In this document: positions 7,298-16,198 of the stretch, in pieces | Numbering within the stretch: position 1 is the first letter of the stretch | How the letters are laid out: every line of letters starts with the position of its first letter | Assembly: GCA_003987795.1 (NCBI GenBank) | Contig: RXJO01000185.1 | Coordinates: 1 to 46,051 of the forward strand | Reading direction: 5' to 3' | DNA length: 46,051 nt | DNA from: Curvibacter sp. | GTDB taxonomy: Bacteria > Pseudomonadota > Gammaproteobacteria > Burkholderiales > Burkholderiaceae_C | Notes under the pieces: model-generated | What the model saw: the letters and a program-made list of their open reading frames with translations, nothing else | The model's database searches: none | Told to the model about the DNA's origin: nothing | Made by a program: the position numbers and the translations under genes

Positions 7298-7334
7298 GCC
7301 TTGATTTTAGTCAGCACCCGGGCGCCGGGCGGGC

Positions 7335-7341
7335 CTTGAAA
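7335..7341 (+). promoter_or_regulatory. Possible heat-shock sigma factor -35 (CTTGAAA) before clpB
   Basis: CTTGAAA matches the sigma-32 -35 consensus exactly and lies 43 bases before the clpB start, where such a promoter would be expected. A convincing CCCCATNT -10 at the right spacing is not visible, so this is only a candidate. Confidence 0.3.
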
Positions 7342-7384
7342 TCAGCCTGTTGGGCACAAGTTGCTGATCAACTGGAGATCACCC

Positions 7385-9991
7385 ATGCGAATCGACAAAT
7401 TCACCACCAAATTCCAAGAAGCCCTGGGCGAGGCGCAGAGCCTGGCCCTGGGCAACGACCATGCCTACATCGAACCGGCCCATCTGCTGGTGGCTCTGCT
7501 GCGCCAGGACGACGGCCCCAAGGCCCTGCTGCAGCGTGCCGGAGTCAATGTGCCGGGGCTGCTGAGCGCCGCCGAGGCCGCTGTCAAGCGCCTGCCCCAG
7601 GTGCAGGGCCAGGAGCAGGTGCAGGTCAGCCGCGACCTGGCCGTGCTGTTCCAGGCCACCGAAAAAGAAGCCCTCAAACGGGGCGATCAGTACATTGCCA
7701 GCGAGCTCTTCCTGCTCGCCCTCACCGAAAGCAAGATCGATCTGGCCGCCACGGCCAAGAGCAACGGCCTGACCCGCAAGAGTCTCGAGGCCGCCATCGA
7801 GGCGGTGCGCGGTGGCCAGAACGTCAACAGCCCCGAGGCTGAAGGCCAGCGCGAGGCGCTCAAGAAGTATTGTCTCGACCTCACCGAGCGCGCACGCCAG
7901 GGCAAGCTCGACCCCGTGATCGGCCGTGACGACGAGATCCGCCGCGCCATCCAGGTGCTGCAGCGCCGCAGCAAGAACAACCCGGTGCTGATCGGCGAAC
8001 CCGGTGTCGGCAAGACCGCCATCGTCGAGGGCCTGGCCCAGCGCATCGTGGCGGGTGAGGTGCCTGACTCGCTCAAGGGCAAGCGGGTGCTGTCGCTGGA
8101 CATGGCCTCGCTGCTGGCCGGTGCGAAGTTCCGCGGCGATTTTGAAGAGCGCCTGAAGAACGTGCTGACCGAACTCGCCAAAGACGAGGGCCAGACCATC
8201 GTCTTCATCGACGAATTGCACACCATGGTGGGCGCCGGCAAGGCCGAGGGGGCCATGGATGCCGGCAACATGCTCAAGCCGGCGCTGGCCCGCGGTGAGC
8301 TGCACTGCGTGGGCGCCACCACGCTCGACGAGTACCGCAAATACATCGAGAAGGATGCAGCCCTTGAGCGTCGCTTCCAGAAGATCCTGGTGGGCGAGCC
8401 GACCGTTGAGGCCACCATTGCCATCCTGCGCGGTCTGCAGGAGAAATATGAGGTTCACCATGGCGTGGACATCACCGACCCCGCCATCGTGGCGGCGGCC
8501 GAGTTGAGCCACCGCTACATCACCGACCGTTTCCTGCCCGACAAGGCCATCGACCTGATCGACGAGGCCGCGGCCAAGATCAAGATCGAGATCGACTCCA
8601 AGCCTGAAGCCATCGACAAGCTCGATCGCCGCATGATCCAGCTGCAGATCGAGCGCGAGGCCATGAAAAAGGAGACCGACGAGGCCTCCCAGAAGCGGCT
8701 TGAACTGATCGAGGAAGAGATCGCCAAGCTGCAGAAAGAGATCGCCGACCTTGAAGAGATCTGGAAGTCCGAGAAGGCCCAGGCCCAGGGCAGCCAGCAG
8801 GTGCGCGAAGCCATCGACAAGCTGCGCCAGCAGATCGACGAGCTCACCCGCAAGGGCGATTTCAACAAGGTGGCCGAGTTGCAGTACGGCAAGCTGCCCG
8901 AGCTGGAAAAGCAGCTCAAGGAAGCCCAGGACAAAGAGGCCGGCAAGGCCGCCACCCAGGGCGCGCCGCGCCTGTTGCGCACCCAGGTCGGCGCCGAGGA
9001 GATCGCTGAGGTGGTGAGCCGTGCCACCGGCATCCCGGTGTCCAAGATGATGCAGGGCGAAAAGGACAAGCTGCTGCAGATGGAAGACAAGCTGCACGAG
9101 CGCGTGGTGGGCCAGGACGAAGCCATCAGCGCGGTGGCCAATGCCATCCGGCGCTCGCGCTCGGGCCTGTCCGACCCCAACCGCCCGACCGGTTCCTTCC
9201 TGTTCCTGGGCCCCACCGGTGTGGGCAAGACCGAGCTGTGCAAGGCGCTGGCCGGCTTCCTGTTCGACTCCGAGGAGCACCTGATCCGCATCGACATGAG
9301 CGAGTTCATGGAGAAGCACTCGGTGGCCCGCCTCATCGGTGCCCCCCCGGGCTATGTGGGCTATGAAGAGGGCGGCTACCTGACCGAGGCGGTGCGTCGC
9401 AAGCCCTACAGCGTGGTGCTGCTCGACGAGGTCGAGAAAGCCCACCCCGATGTCTTCAACGTGCTGCTGCAGGTGCTCGACGATGGCCGCCTGACCGATG
9501 GCCAGGGCCGCACTGTGGACTTCAAGAACACCGTGATCGTGATGACCAGCAACATCGGCTCGCACCACATCCAGGCCATGGTGGGGCAGGCGTATGACGA
9601 CATCAAGGACGCGGTGTGGGACGAACTCAAGAACCACTTCCGCCCCGAGTTCCTGAACCGCATCGACGAGACCGTGGTGTTCCATGCGCTCGATGCCCGG
9701 CACATCGAATCGATCGCTGCCATCCAGCTGCAGATCCTGCAGGCCCGCCTGCAGAAAATGGACCTCACGCTTCAGGTCTCGCCTGCGGCGCTGGCCGAGC
9801 TGGCCAAGGTGGGCTTCGATCCGGTGTTTGGTGCCCGGCCGCTCAAGCGGGCGATCCAGCAGCGCATCGAGAACCCGCTGTCGAAGTTGCTGCTCGAAGG
9901 CAAGTTCGCACCCAAGAGCGTGATCCCGGTCGACGTCGATCCGGTGCTGGCGCCCGGGGTGTTCCAGTTCGGCGAGTCCAACCCGGCCTGA
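7385..9991 (+). CDS. clpB: ATP-dependent disaggregase ClpB
   Basis: An 868-residue AAA+ chaperone of normal ClpB length that, with DnaK, extracts and refolds aggregated proteins in the cytosol. Domain order is the Clp N domain (about 1-145), first AAA+ module with GEPGVGKT Walker A (about 203) and [12 protein letters not shown] Walker B, the coiled-coil middle domain (about 400-530, rich in [13 protein letters not shown]-like heptads) that distinguishes ClpB from ClpA/C, a second AAA+ module with GPTGVGKTE (about 600) and [14 protein letters not shown], and the C-terminal D2-small domain with [10 protein letters not shown]. The start [11 protein letters not shown] follows GGAGAT. A strong terminator ends the transcript. 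Confidence 0.98.
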   Translation: MRIDKFTTKFQEALGEAQSLALGNDHAYIEPAHLLVALLRQDDGPKALLQRAGVNVPGLLSAAEAAVKRLPQVQGQEQVQVSRDLAVLFQATEKEALKRGDQYIASELFLLALTESKIDLAATAKSNGLTRKSLEAAIEAVRGGQNVNSPEAEGQREALKKYCLDLTERARQGKLDPVIGRDDEIRRAIQVLQRRSKNNPVLIGEPGVGKTAIVEGLAQRIVAGEVPDSLKGKRVLSLDMASLLAGAKFRGDFEERLKNVLTELAKDEGQTIVFIDELHTMVGAGKAEGAMDAGNMLKPALARGELHCVGATTLDEYRKYIEKDAALERRFQKILVGEPTVEATIAILRGLQEKYEVHHGVDITDPAIVAAAELSHRYITDRFLPDKAIDLIDEAAAKIKIEIDSKPEAIDKLDRRMIQLQIEREAMKKETDEASQKRLELIEEEIAKLQKEIADLEEIWKSEKAQAQGSQQVREAIDKLRQQIDELTRKGDFNKVAELQYGKLPELEKQLKEAQDKEAGKAATQGAPRLLRTQVGAEEIAEVVSRATGIPVSKMMQGEKDKLLQMEDKLHERVVGQDEAISAVANAIRRSRSGLSDPNRPTGSFLFLGPTGVGKTELCKALAGFLFDSEEHLIRIDMSEFMEKHSVARLIGAPPGYVGYEEGGYLTEAVRRKPYSVVLLDEVEKAHPDVFNVLLQVLDDGRLTDGQGRTVDFKNTVIVMTSNIGSHHIQAMVGQAYDDIKDAVWDELKNHFRPEFLNRIDETVVFHALDARHIESIAAIQLQILQARLQKMDLTLQVSPAALAELAKVGFDPVFGARPLKRAIQQRIENPLSKLLLEGKFAPKSVIPVDVDPVLAPGVFQFGESNPA

Positions 9992-10053
9992 GAGCGCTTC
10001 CGCCCTCGATGGCTTGAACTTTGCCGCTCCGGCTCCATCTGAGGGCCATGCAC

Positions 10054-10083
10054 AGCCCGACGCGCCTGGCGCGTCGGGCTTTT
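10054..10083 (+). terminator. Intrinsic terminator after clpB
   Basis: AGCCCGACGCG (10054-10064) pairs perfectly with CGCGTCGGGCT (10070-10080) around the five-base loop CCTGG, followed by TTT. This 11-bp GC-rich stem with a T-tract lies 62 bases after the clpB stop. Confidence 0.88.
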
Positions 10084-10100
10084 CGTCTTGAAAGGAACCC

Positions 10101-10448
10101 ATGTCCGGACTCAACCAGGCCCTGGCCACTTTGTCCCGTCTTTTGTTGCGCCTGCTGCTGGTGGCCGGTGCGCTGGTGCTGGTGCTCAGCCTGCTCGTGG
10201 CCATGGCCGTGCTGGCCCTGGCCTGGACCTTGCGCGCCGCCTGGGCCCGTCTCACGGGGCGCCCTGTCACGCCCTGGGTGCGGCGCTTTGACCTGGGGCA
10301 GCAGTTTGGCGACGTGATGCGGCGGGGGCGTCCAGGTCCGGGCGGGAATGGGCGCAGCTCCCCGGCCGATGTGACCGATGTCGAGGTGCGCGAAATCATC
10401 GATGTGACCGAGGTGCGCGACAGCAGTCCCCGCCTGCCCCCGCGCTGA
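10101..10448 (+). CDS. Small inner-membrane protein, 115 aa
   Basis: One long hydrophobic stretch (about 10-48, LLLRLLLVAGALVLVLSLLV onward) could form one or two membrane helices, followed by a basic segment and an acidic tail with the repeated pattern VTDVEVREIIDVTEVRD. The start has AAAGGAA seven bases upstream. It lies 18 bases beyond the clpB terminator and so is probably a separate transcript. Similar proteins occur beside clpB in Comamonadaceae as far as I recall. The function is unknown. Confidence 0.75.
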   Translation: MSGLNQALATLSRLLLRLLLVAGALVLVLSLLVAMAVLALAWTLRAAWARLTGRPVTPWVRRFDLGQQFGDVMRRGRPGPGGNGRSSPADVTDVEVREIIDVTEVRDSSPRLPPR

Positions 10449-10627
10449 AGCTCCGAAGCGAGGCAGCTTGCCTCGTGCATCGGGTTGTGCCGGGCTACCT
10501 GCGGTTTACAGAACCCACAACCGTGCTTTACCTGCGCCTTTCAAAATGGTGAGACCCGCCCCAGGGGATGCCGTCGCCATGGCGCTTCTTTCTGGTGGGT
10601 GCACTCTTGAATCTCCCCAGGAAGCCC
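10449..10627. other. Intergenic region with small hairpins
   Basis: This gap of 179 bases holds a perfect 7-bp hairpin CGAGGCA (10459-10465) / TGCCTCG (10469-10475) and a GGTTGTG / CACAACC pair about 30 bases apart. There is no T-tract. Nothing coding is convincing here; in-frame codons upstream of the formyltransferase ATG do not look like protein. Confidence 0.4.
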
Positions 10628-11494
10628 ATGTCAGCGCGGCGCTTTGCCATCACGGCCACCGACCGTTACCTCGGTGTCTTCAAGGCCTTTGTCGAGGCGG
10701 GCTGGCAGCCCGTGAAGCTGTTCACCGCCCCCACTGACGAGCGCATCTCCCACAACAAGGCCACCATCGCCTACGCGCGCAGCCTGGGCCTGGACATCCA
10801 GCTCTCGCCGCTGGACCAGGCGGCCATGGCGGATCTCCAGGCCCGCGATTGCGAACTGCTGGTGCTGGCCAGCTACCAGTGGCGCATCGGAGACTGGAAG
10901 CCTTATCTGCGCTACGCCATCAATTTCCACCCCTCGCCCTTGCCGCGCTACCGCGGGCCCTATCCGCTGGTACAGGCCCTGCTGGACCGGCAAAGGCAAT
11001 GGGCCGTGAGCTGTCACCAGGTCACCCCTGCGTTCGATGCCGGCGACGTGCTGGCGAGCCGCAGCTTCGAGCTGGCCGAGGACGAATGCCACGAAAGCCT
11101 GGATCTCAAGACCCAGATCGCCGCCTGCCAGCTGGCCAGCGCGGTGGCGTTGAACCTGGACGCGCTGTGGGCGCAGGCCCAACCCCAGGGCGAGGGCCAC
11201 TATGTGAAGCTCTGGAGCGATGGCGACCGCCTGCTGGACTTCGAGCGGGGCGTGGACGAGCTGCAGACTCAGTTGCGGGCCTTCGGGCGCTTCGAATGCC
11301 TGGCCCGGGTCAACAACGTGCTGTTCCATGTGCGCCGTGCCGCCGCCTGGAAGCAGGGGCATCGTTTTCCGCCCGGCGCGGTGGTGCACACCGACGGGCC
11401 TCGCCTGGTGCTGGCCTGCCGCGACGGCTACGTGGCCCTGCTGGAGTGGAGCCTGCTGGCACCCGGGACGGCCACCGAGACCCCAGCCCGTTGA
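10628..11494 (+). CDS. Formyltransferase-family protein (Fmt-like), 288 aa
   Basis: The N-terminal two thirds is a formyltransferase fold. INFHPSPLPRYRGPYPLVQAL carries N99 and H101, and FDAGDVLA carries D140, the Asn-His-Asp triad that activates 10-formyl-tetrahydrofolate. The C-terminal third (about 185-288) resembles the Fmt/ArnA C-terminal domain. It is shorter than Fmt (about 310) and lacks the usual Fmt N-terminus (MRIVFAGTPEFA), opening instead with MSARRFAITATDRYLGVFKAF, so it probably formylates something other than initiator tRNA, such as a sugar amine or a metabolite. AGGAAG precedes the ATG. It is followed 66 bases later by an amidase gene on the same strand. Confidence 0.85.
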   Translation: MSARRFAITATDRYLGVFKAFVEAGWQPVKLFTAPTDERISHNKATIAYARSLGLDIQLSPLDQAAMADLQARDCELLVLASYQWRIGDWKPYLRYAINFHPSPLPRYRGPYPLVQALLDRQRQWAVSCHQVTPAFDAGDVLASRSFELAEDECHESLDLKTQIAACQLASAVALNLDALWAQAQPQGEGHYVKLWSDGDRLLDFERGVDELQTQLRAFGRFECLARVNNVLFHVRRAAAWKQGHRFPPGAVVHTDGPRLVLACRDGYVALLEWSLLAPGTATETPAR

Positions 11495-11560
11495 CGGGCG
11501 TGGCCGCCGCGCGGCCCGCCCCCGCCCGATAATGCCGGCTGGCTGAATTGCGAGGGGCCC

Positions 11561-12904
11561 ATGCGCTTCATCACCGACACCATTCCCGTTCTCAAGGCCC
11601 GCCTGGCGCGCGGCGAAACCAGTTGCGAGGCCCTGGTGGCCGGCGCCCTGGAGGCAGCGGCCGCGCCGGCGGCGGCCAGCGTCTTCACCACCCTGTACCC
11701 GCAGGCGGCCCTGGCGGCAGCCCGTCACGCGGATGCGCAGCGCGCGGCCGGTGTGGCCCAACCGGCGCTGGCCGGGCTGCCTGTCAGCATCAAAGACCTG
11801 TACGACGTGGCGGGCGAGACCACGCTGGCCGGCTCGGTCGTGTGTCGCGGCGAGCCGGTCGCGAGTGCTGACGCTCCGGCCGTGGCGCGCTTGCGCGCAG
11901 GCGGTGCCGCGGTGCTGGGCAAGACCAACATGACCGAATTCGCCTTCTCGGGCGTGGGCATCAACCCCCATCATGGCACCCCGCGCAACCCGGCCGATGC
12001 GGCCTTGGCCCGCATCCCGGGTGGGTCCTCATCGGGTGCCGCGGTGTCGGTGGCCCTGGGGCTGGCCGTGGCCGGTCTGGGTTCGGACACCGGCGGCTCG
12101 ATCCGCATCCCGGCCGCCCTGTGCGGCCTGGTGGGCTTCAAGAGCACGCAATCCCGGGTGCCGCGTCAGGGGGCGCTCGAGCTGTCTCGCAGCCTCGACA
12201 CGGTGTGCGCCATGACCCGCAGCGTGCAAGACTGCCTCACGGTCGACGCCTTGCTGGCCGGGGCACCCCTGCCGGTGGCGCGCCGCCCGCTGGCCGGTCT
12301 GCGCCTGGCCTTACCCCAGACCGTGTTACTGGATGCCCTGGAGCCCGCCGTGGCCCAGGCACATGCCCGTGCACTCACCCGCCTGTCGGCCGCCGGTGCG
12401 CAGTTGATCGAGATCCCGCTGAGCGAGCTCGCCGAGATTCCGCGCCTGAACGCACCCGGGGGCTTTTCGCCCGTCGAAGCCTACGCGGTGCACCACCAGC
12501 GCCTGGCCCGGGCACGCTCGCAGTTCGACCCCCGTGTGGCGGCCCGCATCGAGCTCGGTGCGCCGGTCACCGCGCGCGAGTACATCGCCATGCAGGACCA
12601 TCGAGCCGACTGGATTGCCCGGGTGGAAGCGGCGCTGGAGGGGTTTGACGCGGTGCTGTGCCCCACCGTGCCGGTGCTGGCGCCGGCCATCGACGAACTG
12701 GTCGCGTCCGACGAGGCCTTCTTCAAGGCCAATGGCCTTTTGCTGCGCAATACCTTCGCCTTCAATTACCTGGACGGCTGCGCCTTCAGCCTGCCATGCC
12801 AGGCCCCGGGTGACTTGCCGGTGGGGCTGATGCTGGCCTCGGTGCGGGGCGACGATGCCCGCCTGGCCAGCGTGGCGCTGGCGGTGGAGCGGGCGCTGGC
12901 CTGA
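11561..12904 (+). CDS. Amidase signature family enzyme
   Basis: A 447-residue amidase-signature hydrolase. The Ser-cisSer-Lys triad is visible: Lys in LPVSIKDLYDV (about 72), GGSSSGAAVSVA (about 153-164, cis-Ser) and GSDTGGSIRIPAALCG with the nucleophile (about 175). The family hydrolyses amides including indoleacetamide, mandelamide and allophanate; the substrate cannot be read from the sequence. GatA itself is longer and sits with gatB/gatC, so this is not the tRNA amidotransferase. It follows the formyltransferase gene; a deformylase/amidase pairing is conceivable but unproven. The stop lies one base from the convergent FUSC gene. Confidence 0.93.
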   Translation: MRFITDTIPVLKARLARGETSCEALVAGALEAAAAPAAASVFTTLYPQAALAAARHADAQRAAGVAQPALAGLPVSIKDLYDVAGETTLAGSVVCRGEPVASADAPAVARLRAGGAAVLGKTNMTEFAFSGVGINPHHGTPRNPADAALARIPGGSSSGAAVSVALGLAVAGLGSDTGGSIRIPAALCGLVGFKSTQSRVPRQGALELSRSLDTVCAMTRSVQDCLTVDALLAGAPLPVARRPLAGLRLALPQTVLLDALEPAVAQAHARALTRLSAAGAQLIEIPLSELAEIPRLNAPGGFSPVEAYAVHHQRLARARSQFDPRVAARIELGAPVTAREYIAMQDHRADWIARVEAALEGFDAVLCPTVPVLAPAIDELVASDEAFFKANGLLLRNTFAFNYLDGCAFSLPCQAPGDLPVGLMLASVRGDDARLASVALAVERALA

Positions 12905-12905
12905 T

Positions 12906-15074
12906 TCACCTCGCGGGACGGCGCAACTCGGTCAAGGCTTCTCGGGCCGACGACGCCACCCGTGCGGCGTCTCGCAGGGTCACCTGCAGGCGCCGGTTCA
13001 TCCAGGGCATCACGTCTTCGCTGAGCGGCTTCTCGGGCAGCAGGTCCAGCCCCGCATCGAGGGCGGCAGCCTCGACCCGGGTCTCGACCTCCTGGTGGTC
13101 GGGGCCCTGAGGGCCGGGGGTCAGCAACTGGTCCAGCGTGTCCTGGGCTGCCTGCACCGCGGCCCGTGCCTGAGCCTGTTGCAGTTCGGGGCCCTCTCGC
13201 AATTGCATCATGCGCAACACCGACAGATGGGCCATCAGGCGTTGGGCGTGGTCGAGCAGGCGGGTCAGTGCCTGCAGCGGCAACTGCACCTGGCGGGGCT
13301 CGAAACTGCTGCGCTGCAGCGCCGTGGCCAGCACGCCCAGAGCGTCGTAAGCCTGCCGACGTGCCAGACGCTGGGCCACGGTGCGGTCGGGGTGGGCCGG
13401 ATCGTGCGGTGCCAGCGCCGCATGGGCATAGGCACGCAGCGCCAGCAGCAGGCGCGGCAGGGTGCGGGGCAGGGCCCGCCGTTCCCAGGAGGGCAGCACG
13501 AAACAGAAGGCCCAGGCCATCAGGGCCCCCAGCAAGGTGTCGCCCACACGCTCGGCAATCGGAAAGCCGATCGTCGGATGCGCCAGGTGGGCCTGCAGCA
13601 AGGCCATCACCGTGGCCGCCGAGGCGGTGACCAGGTAGCGCTCCACCGCAAAGCTGTGGGCCAGGCCCACCGCCACCAGAAAGGCCAGCGTCAGCAGCCA
13701 GGGCGAGTGCACATGGGCCAGCACCATCACGATCAGACAGCCCAGAAAAGTGCCCAGCACCCGGATGTTGCGCCGCGACAGCGTCTGCTCCAGATTGCCG
13801 CGCAGGACCACGGCCACGCTCAGCACCAGCCATTGGGGGTGGGCGGTCCAGGGCAGGGCCAGGGCGATGTAGTAGGCCGCCCCCAGTGCCAGGGCGGCCC
13901 GCAAGGCGTGCCGCAACACGGGCGAGGCCAGGCTCAGGTGCGGCTTGAACGCCGACAGCGGCCAGCCTTCGGGGGCCACGAAAAGTTGCAGTTCCTTGCG
14001 GGTCAGCGGCAGTTGGCCATCGCCCTCGCGCAGCAGGCGTTGGATGGCCTCGACATCATCGGCCAGGTGCTGGACCCGGTTCACGAGCGCCGGCAGCAGG
14101 CGGGCACGCCGGTCGTCCGACGAGAGCAAGGGGTGCGCCATGAACTGCTCGCGCAGGTCCAGCCGCAGTGGGGGTTCGGTCTCGTCCGGGGGCGGCAGTC
14201 CACGCACACCGGCCTGCGCCTGGTCCAGTTGATAGGCCAGGTGACGCAGGCGCGCGGCCAGGGCGGCACGCACCTGCAGGGCCAGTTCGTCATGTCCCAG
14301 CAATTCCAGGTCGAGGCGGCTGGCCAACAGGATGTCGCGCAGGTCGATCACCCGCAACAGCATGCCGGTGTCGCGGCGCGCGCGGGCCGAGTCAGGGGCT
14401 GCGAACAACAGATCACGGGCCGCCTGCAGTCGCTCGGCCAGCACGGCTTCATCGCGCACCCAGGTCTGCAGGGAGTCACGCGCCTGATCGGTTTCGGCGG
14501 CGCCCTCCACCACGCCGGCCCGTGAGCGCAGCAATTGGGCGGTGGCGTCCAGCGCAGCGGCCAGGGCCAGGCTGCGATAGCGTGGCTGCCAGATGCGCAC
14601 CAGGATCTGGGCCCAGCCCAGGTAGACCGCCGAGCCCGCCAGGGTCCAGGCCAGCAACTCGGCGGGGGGCGTGCCTGGGGGCAGGCCCATGGTGAAGACA
14701 ATCGCCAGCACGGCGGCAAACGACACCGGGCCGGCGCGGGGGCCCCAGGCCAGGGTCATCATGCTGAGGAACACCAGGCCCATGATGGCCAGACCCAGCA
14801 GACTCGGGTAGGGGTCGAGGACGCCCACCGTCCAGGTGGCCAGAGCGCCCAGGCCGGCGCCCAGCAGCACCCGGTGCAGCGAGCGTCGGGGCGTGGTCGG
14901 CACATCGGCCAGGCTGGAGAACACCGCCCCGCTGCTGGCCAGTTGGGCCAGGTGCAGGGTGGTGTGGCTGCCGAACAGCCATTGGATCAAGCCGATGCCC
15001 AAAGCCACCCCCAGGCCGTTGAGAACATGAGGGGGCAGTCGGAGCAGCCAGGTCAGGGGAGAGAAAAAACGCAT
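12906..15074 (-). CDS. FUSC-family inner-membrane protein (YccS-like efflux)
   Basis: A 722-residue membrane protein with two blocks of helices. The first (about 1-170) includes LNGLGVALGIGLIQWLFG and TLAGSAVYLGWAQILV; a long soluble helical region follows; the second block (about 405-545) contains VLRHALRAALALGAAYYIAL, WLVLSVAVVLRGNLEQTLSRRNIRVLGTFLG and ALMAWAFCFVLPSWERR. This is the FUSC/YccS/AaeB pattern linked to efflux of aromatic acids or fusaric acid, but no membrane-fusion partner is adjacent. I chose the ATG at 15074 because it starts just before the first helix; a GTG at 15152 and an ATG at 15116 are alternatives, and none has a clear ribosome binding site. Confidence 0.88.
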   Translation of the reverse strand: MRFFSPLTWLLRLPPHVLNGLGVALGIGLIQWLFGSHTTLHLAQLASSGAVFSSLADVPTTPRRSLHRVLLGAGLGALATWTVGVLDPYPSLLGLAIMGLVFLSMMTLAWGPRAGPVSFAAVLAIVFTMGLPPGTPPAELLAWTLAGSAVYLGWAQILVRIWQPRYRSLALAAALDATAQLLRSRAGVVEGAAETDQARDSLQTWVRDEAVLAERLQAARDLLFAAPDSARARRDTGMLLRVIDLRDILLASRLDLELLGHDELALQVRAALAARLRHLAYQLDQAQAGVRGLPPPDETEPPLRLDLREQFMAHPLLSSDDRRARLLPALVNRVQHLADDVEAIQRLLREGDGQLPLTRKELQLFVAPEGWPLSAFKPHLSLASPVLRHALRAALALGAAYYIALALPWTAHPQWLVLSVAVVLRGNLEQTLSRRNIRVLGTFLGCLIVMVLAHVHSPWLLTLAFLVAVGLAHSFAVERYLVTASAATVMALLQAHLAHPTIGFPIAERVGDTLLGALMAWAFCFVLPSWERRALPRTLPRLLLALRAYAHAALAPHDPAHPDRTVAQRLARRQAYDALGVLATALQRSSFEPRQVQLPLQALTRLLDHAQRLMAHLSVLRMMQLREGPELQQAQARAAVQAAQDTLDQLLTPGPQGPDHQEVETRVEAAALDAGLDLLPEKPLSEDVMPWMNRRLQVTLRDAARVASSAREALTELRRPAR

Positions 15075-15170
15075 GGGTTGGGCAAGACAAGGGGGGGGCG
15101 GGACCTGCGGCAGCATAGCCTGTGCCGGCGGCCTTGTCTGTGCGGATGTCACCGAATGAAACAGCTGCCC

Positions 15171-16088
15171 TCAGCTTGGATCAGGCGGCTTGCGGGCCTT
15201 GCCGCTGAAGTGGCTGGGCGGCTGGCCCATGGCCGCGCGGAACATGGCGGTGAAGGCGCTCTCGCTGGCGTAGCCGCTGGCCGCAGCGACCTGGCTCACC
15301 GGCTGGCCCCGGGCCAGCAGGGGCAGGGCATGGGCCAGCGTGGCCTGCTGGCGCCACTGTTGGTAGCTCAGACCGAGTTGTTCGCGAAACAGGCGGGCCA
15401 CGGTGCGCTCGCTGGCGCCCACGCTGGCCGACCACTCGGCCAGGGTGGCGCGCTCGCCCGGAGCCCTCAGCACTGCCTCGCACAGGGCCCGCAGTCGCTT
15501 GTCACCGCCATCGCGCGCGGGCAGGGGAACCCCCATGCGGATCTGCGGGGCCTGCAGCAGTTCGTCGCAAAGCAGGGGTTGGATCAGGCGCTCGCGCTGC
15601 AACAGGGTGTGCCGCCGCGCCGGCTCGAGCTGGTCCAGCTGGGCGTCGGAGTGCGTGTCCAGACCCAGCACCAGGGCCCGCATCAGTTCGGTGACCTCGA
15701 TCACCACGCAGCTCTGCCAGGGAGCCTGCTGCGGCGCAGCGTCGTGGTGCAGGTACAGGGTGTGCAGATCTGCGTCTTCCACCACCGTGATCGAATGGCT
15801 CATGCCTGCCGGCACCCAGACGGCCCGTGAGGGCGGCACGATGAAGGTGCCGTCGTCGGTGCTGAGGCGGCACACGCCGTTGAGCGAGAAGGTCAACTGG
15901 GGCCATTCATGGTGGTGCGGCACCACCTTGGTCTCAGCCAGCAGGTGGCGCATCTTGGCGCGCAGCGGGCGATTCGGGGTGGGCAGGTAAAGGTGGGGGG
16001 TGAGGCTGTCGACCACGTCGCCAACAGGGCGCGTGGCCACGGGTCGGCGGGCGGGTGGGCGAGCGGGGCGGCGGCGGATGACAGGCAT
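15171..16088 (-). CDS. AraC-family transcriptional regulator with cupin domain
   Basis: A 305-residue regulator. After a basic N-terminal tail, a cupin sensor domain is seen with HHHEWPQLTFSLNGVCRL and WVPAGMSHSITV (about 58-110). The C-terminal AraC domain has two helix-turn-helix units: ATLAEWSASVGASERTVARLFREQLG and PVSQVAAASGYASESAFTAMFRAAMGQPPSHF. This resembles the NimR class, which controls an adjacent divergent exporter. It is divergent from an MFS exporter with a 110-base gap that contains repeated GACGAG half-sites, so it very probably regulates that gene and possibly itself. Confidence 0.93.
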   Translation of the reverse strand: MPVIRRRPARPPARRPVATRPVGDVVDSLTPHLYLPTPNRPLRAKMRHLLAETKVVPHHHEWPQLTFSLNGVCRLSTDDGTFIVPPSRAVWVPAGMSHSITVVEDADLHTLYLHHDAAPQQAPWQSCVVIEVTELMRALVLGLDTHSDAQLDQLEPARRHTLLQRERLIQPLLCDELLQAPQIRMGVPLPARDGGDKRLRALCEAVLRAPGERATLAEWSASVGASERTVARLFREQLGLSYQQWRQQATLAHALPLLARGQPVSQVAAASGYASESAFTAMFRAAMGQPPSHFSGKARKPPDPS

Positions 16089-16198
16089 GGCGACGAGGTG
16101 TTTGTCTTGATTTCGATGGATTATGTCTTTTCATCGTCAACAAGACGAGTGCGCAGCCTCTAACATGACCCTCGTCAAGCCCATCGGGAGTCCGTTTC
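16089..16198. promoter_or_regulatory. Divergent AraC/MFS control region with repeated GACGAG sites
   Basis: GACGAG occurs at 16092-16097 and 16144-16149 and its complement CTCGTC at 16171-16176. TCGTC (16134-16138) and GACGA (16144-16148) form a dyad around five bases. The surrounding sequence is noticeably AT-richer than the genes, as expected for promoters. These are good candidate binding sites for the AraC protein. Confidence 0.5.

Noticed and set aside
7379-10480. Very long open frame antisense to clpB (over 1000 codons)
   Set aside because: It mirrors clpB on the other strand; the translation is rich in His, Gln and Leu without domains, an artefact of high GC third positions.
10468-10737. 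Small frame overlapping the formyltransferase start
   Set aside because: It overlaps a confident gene in another frame and has no motif or ribosome binding site.
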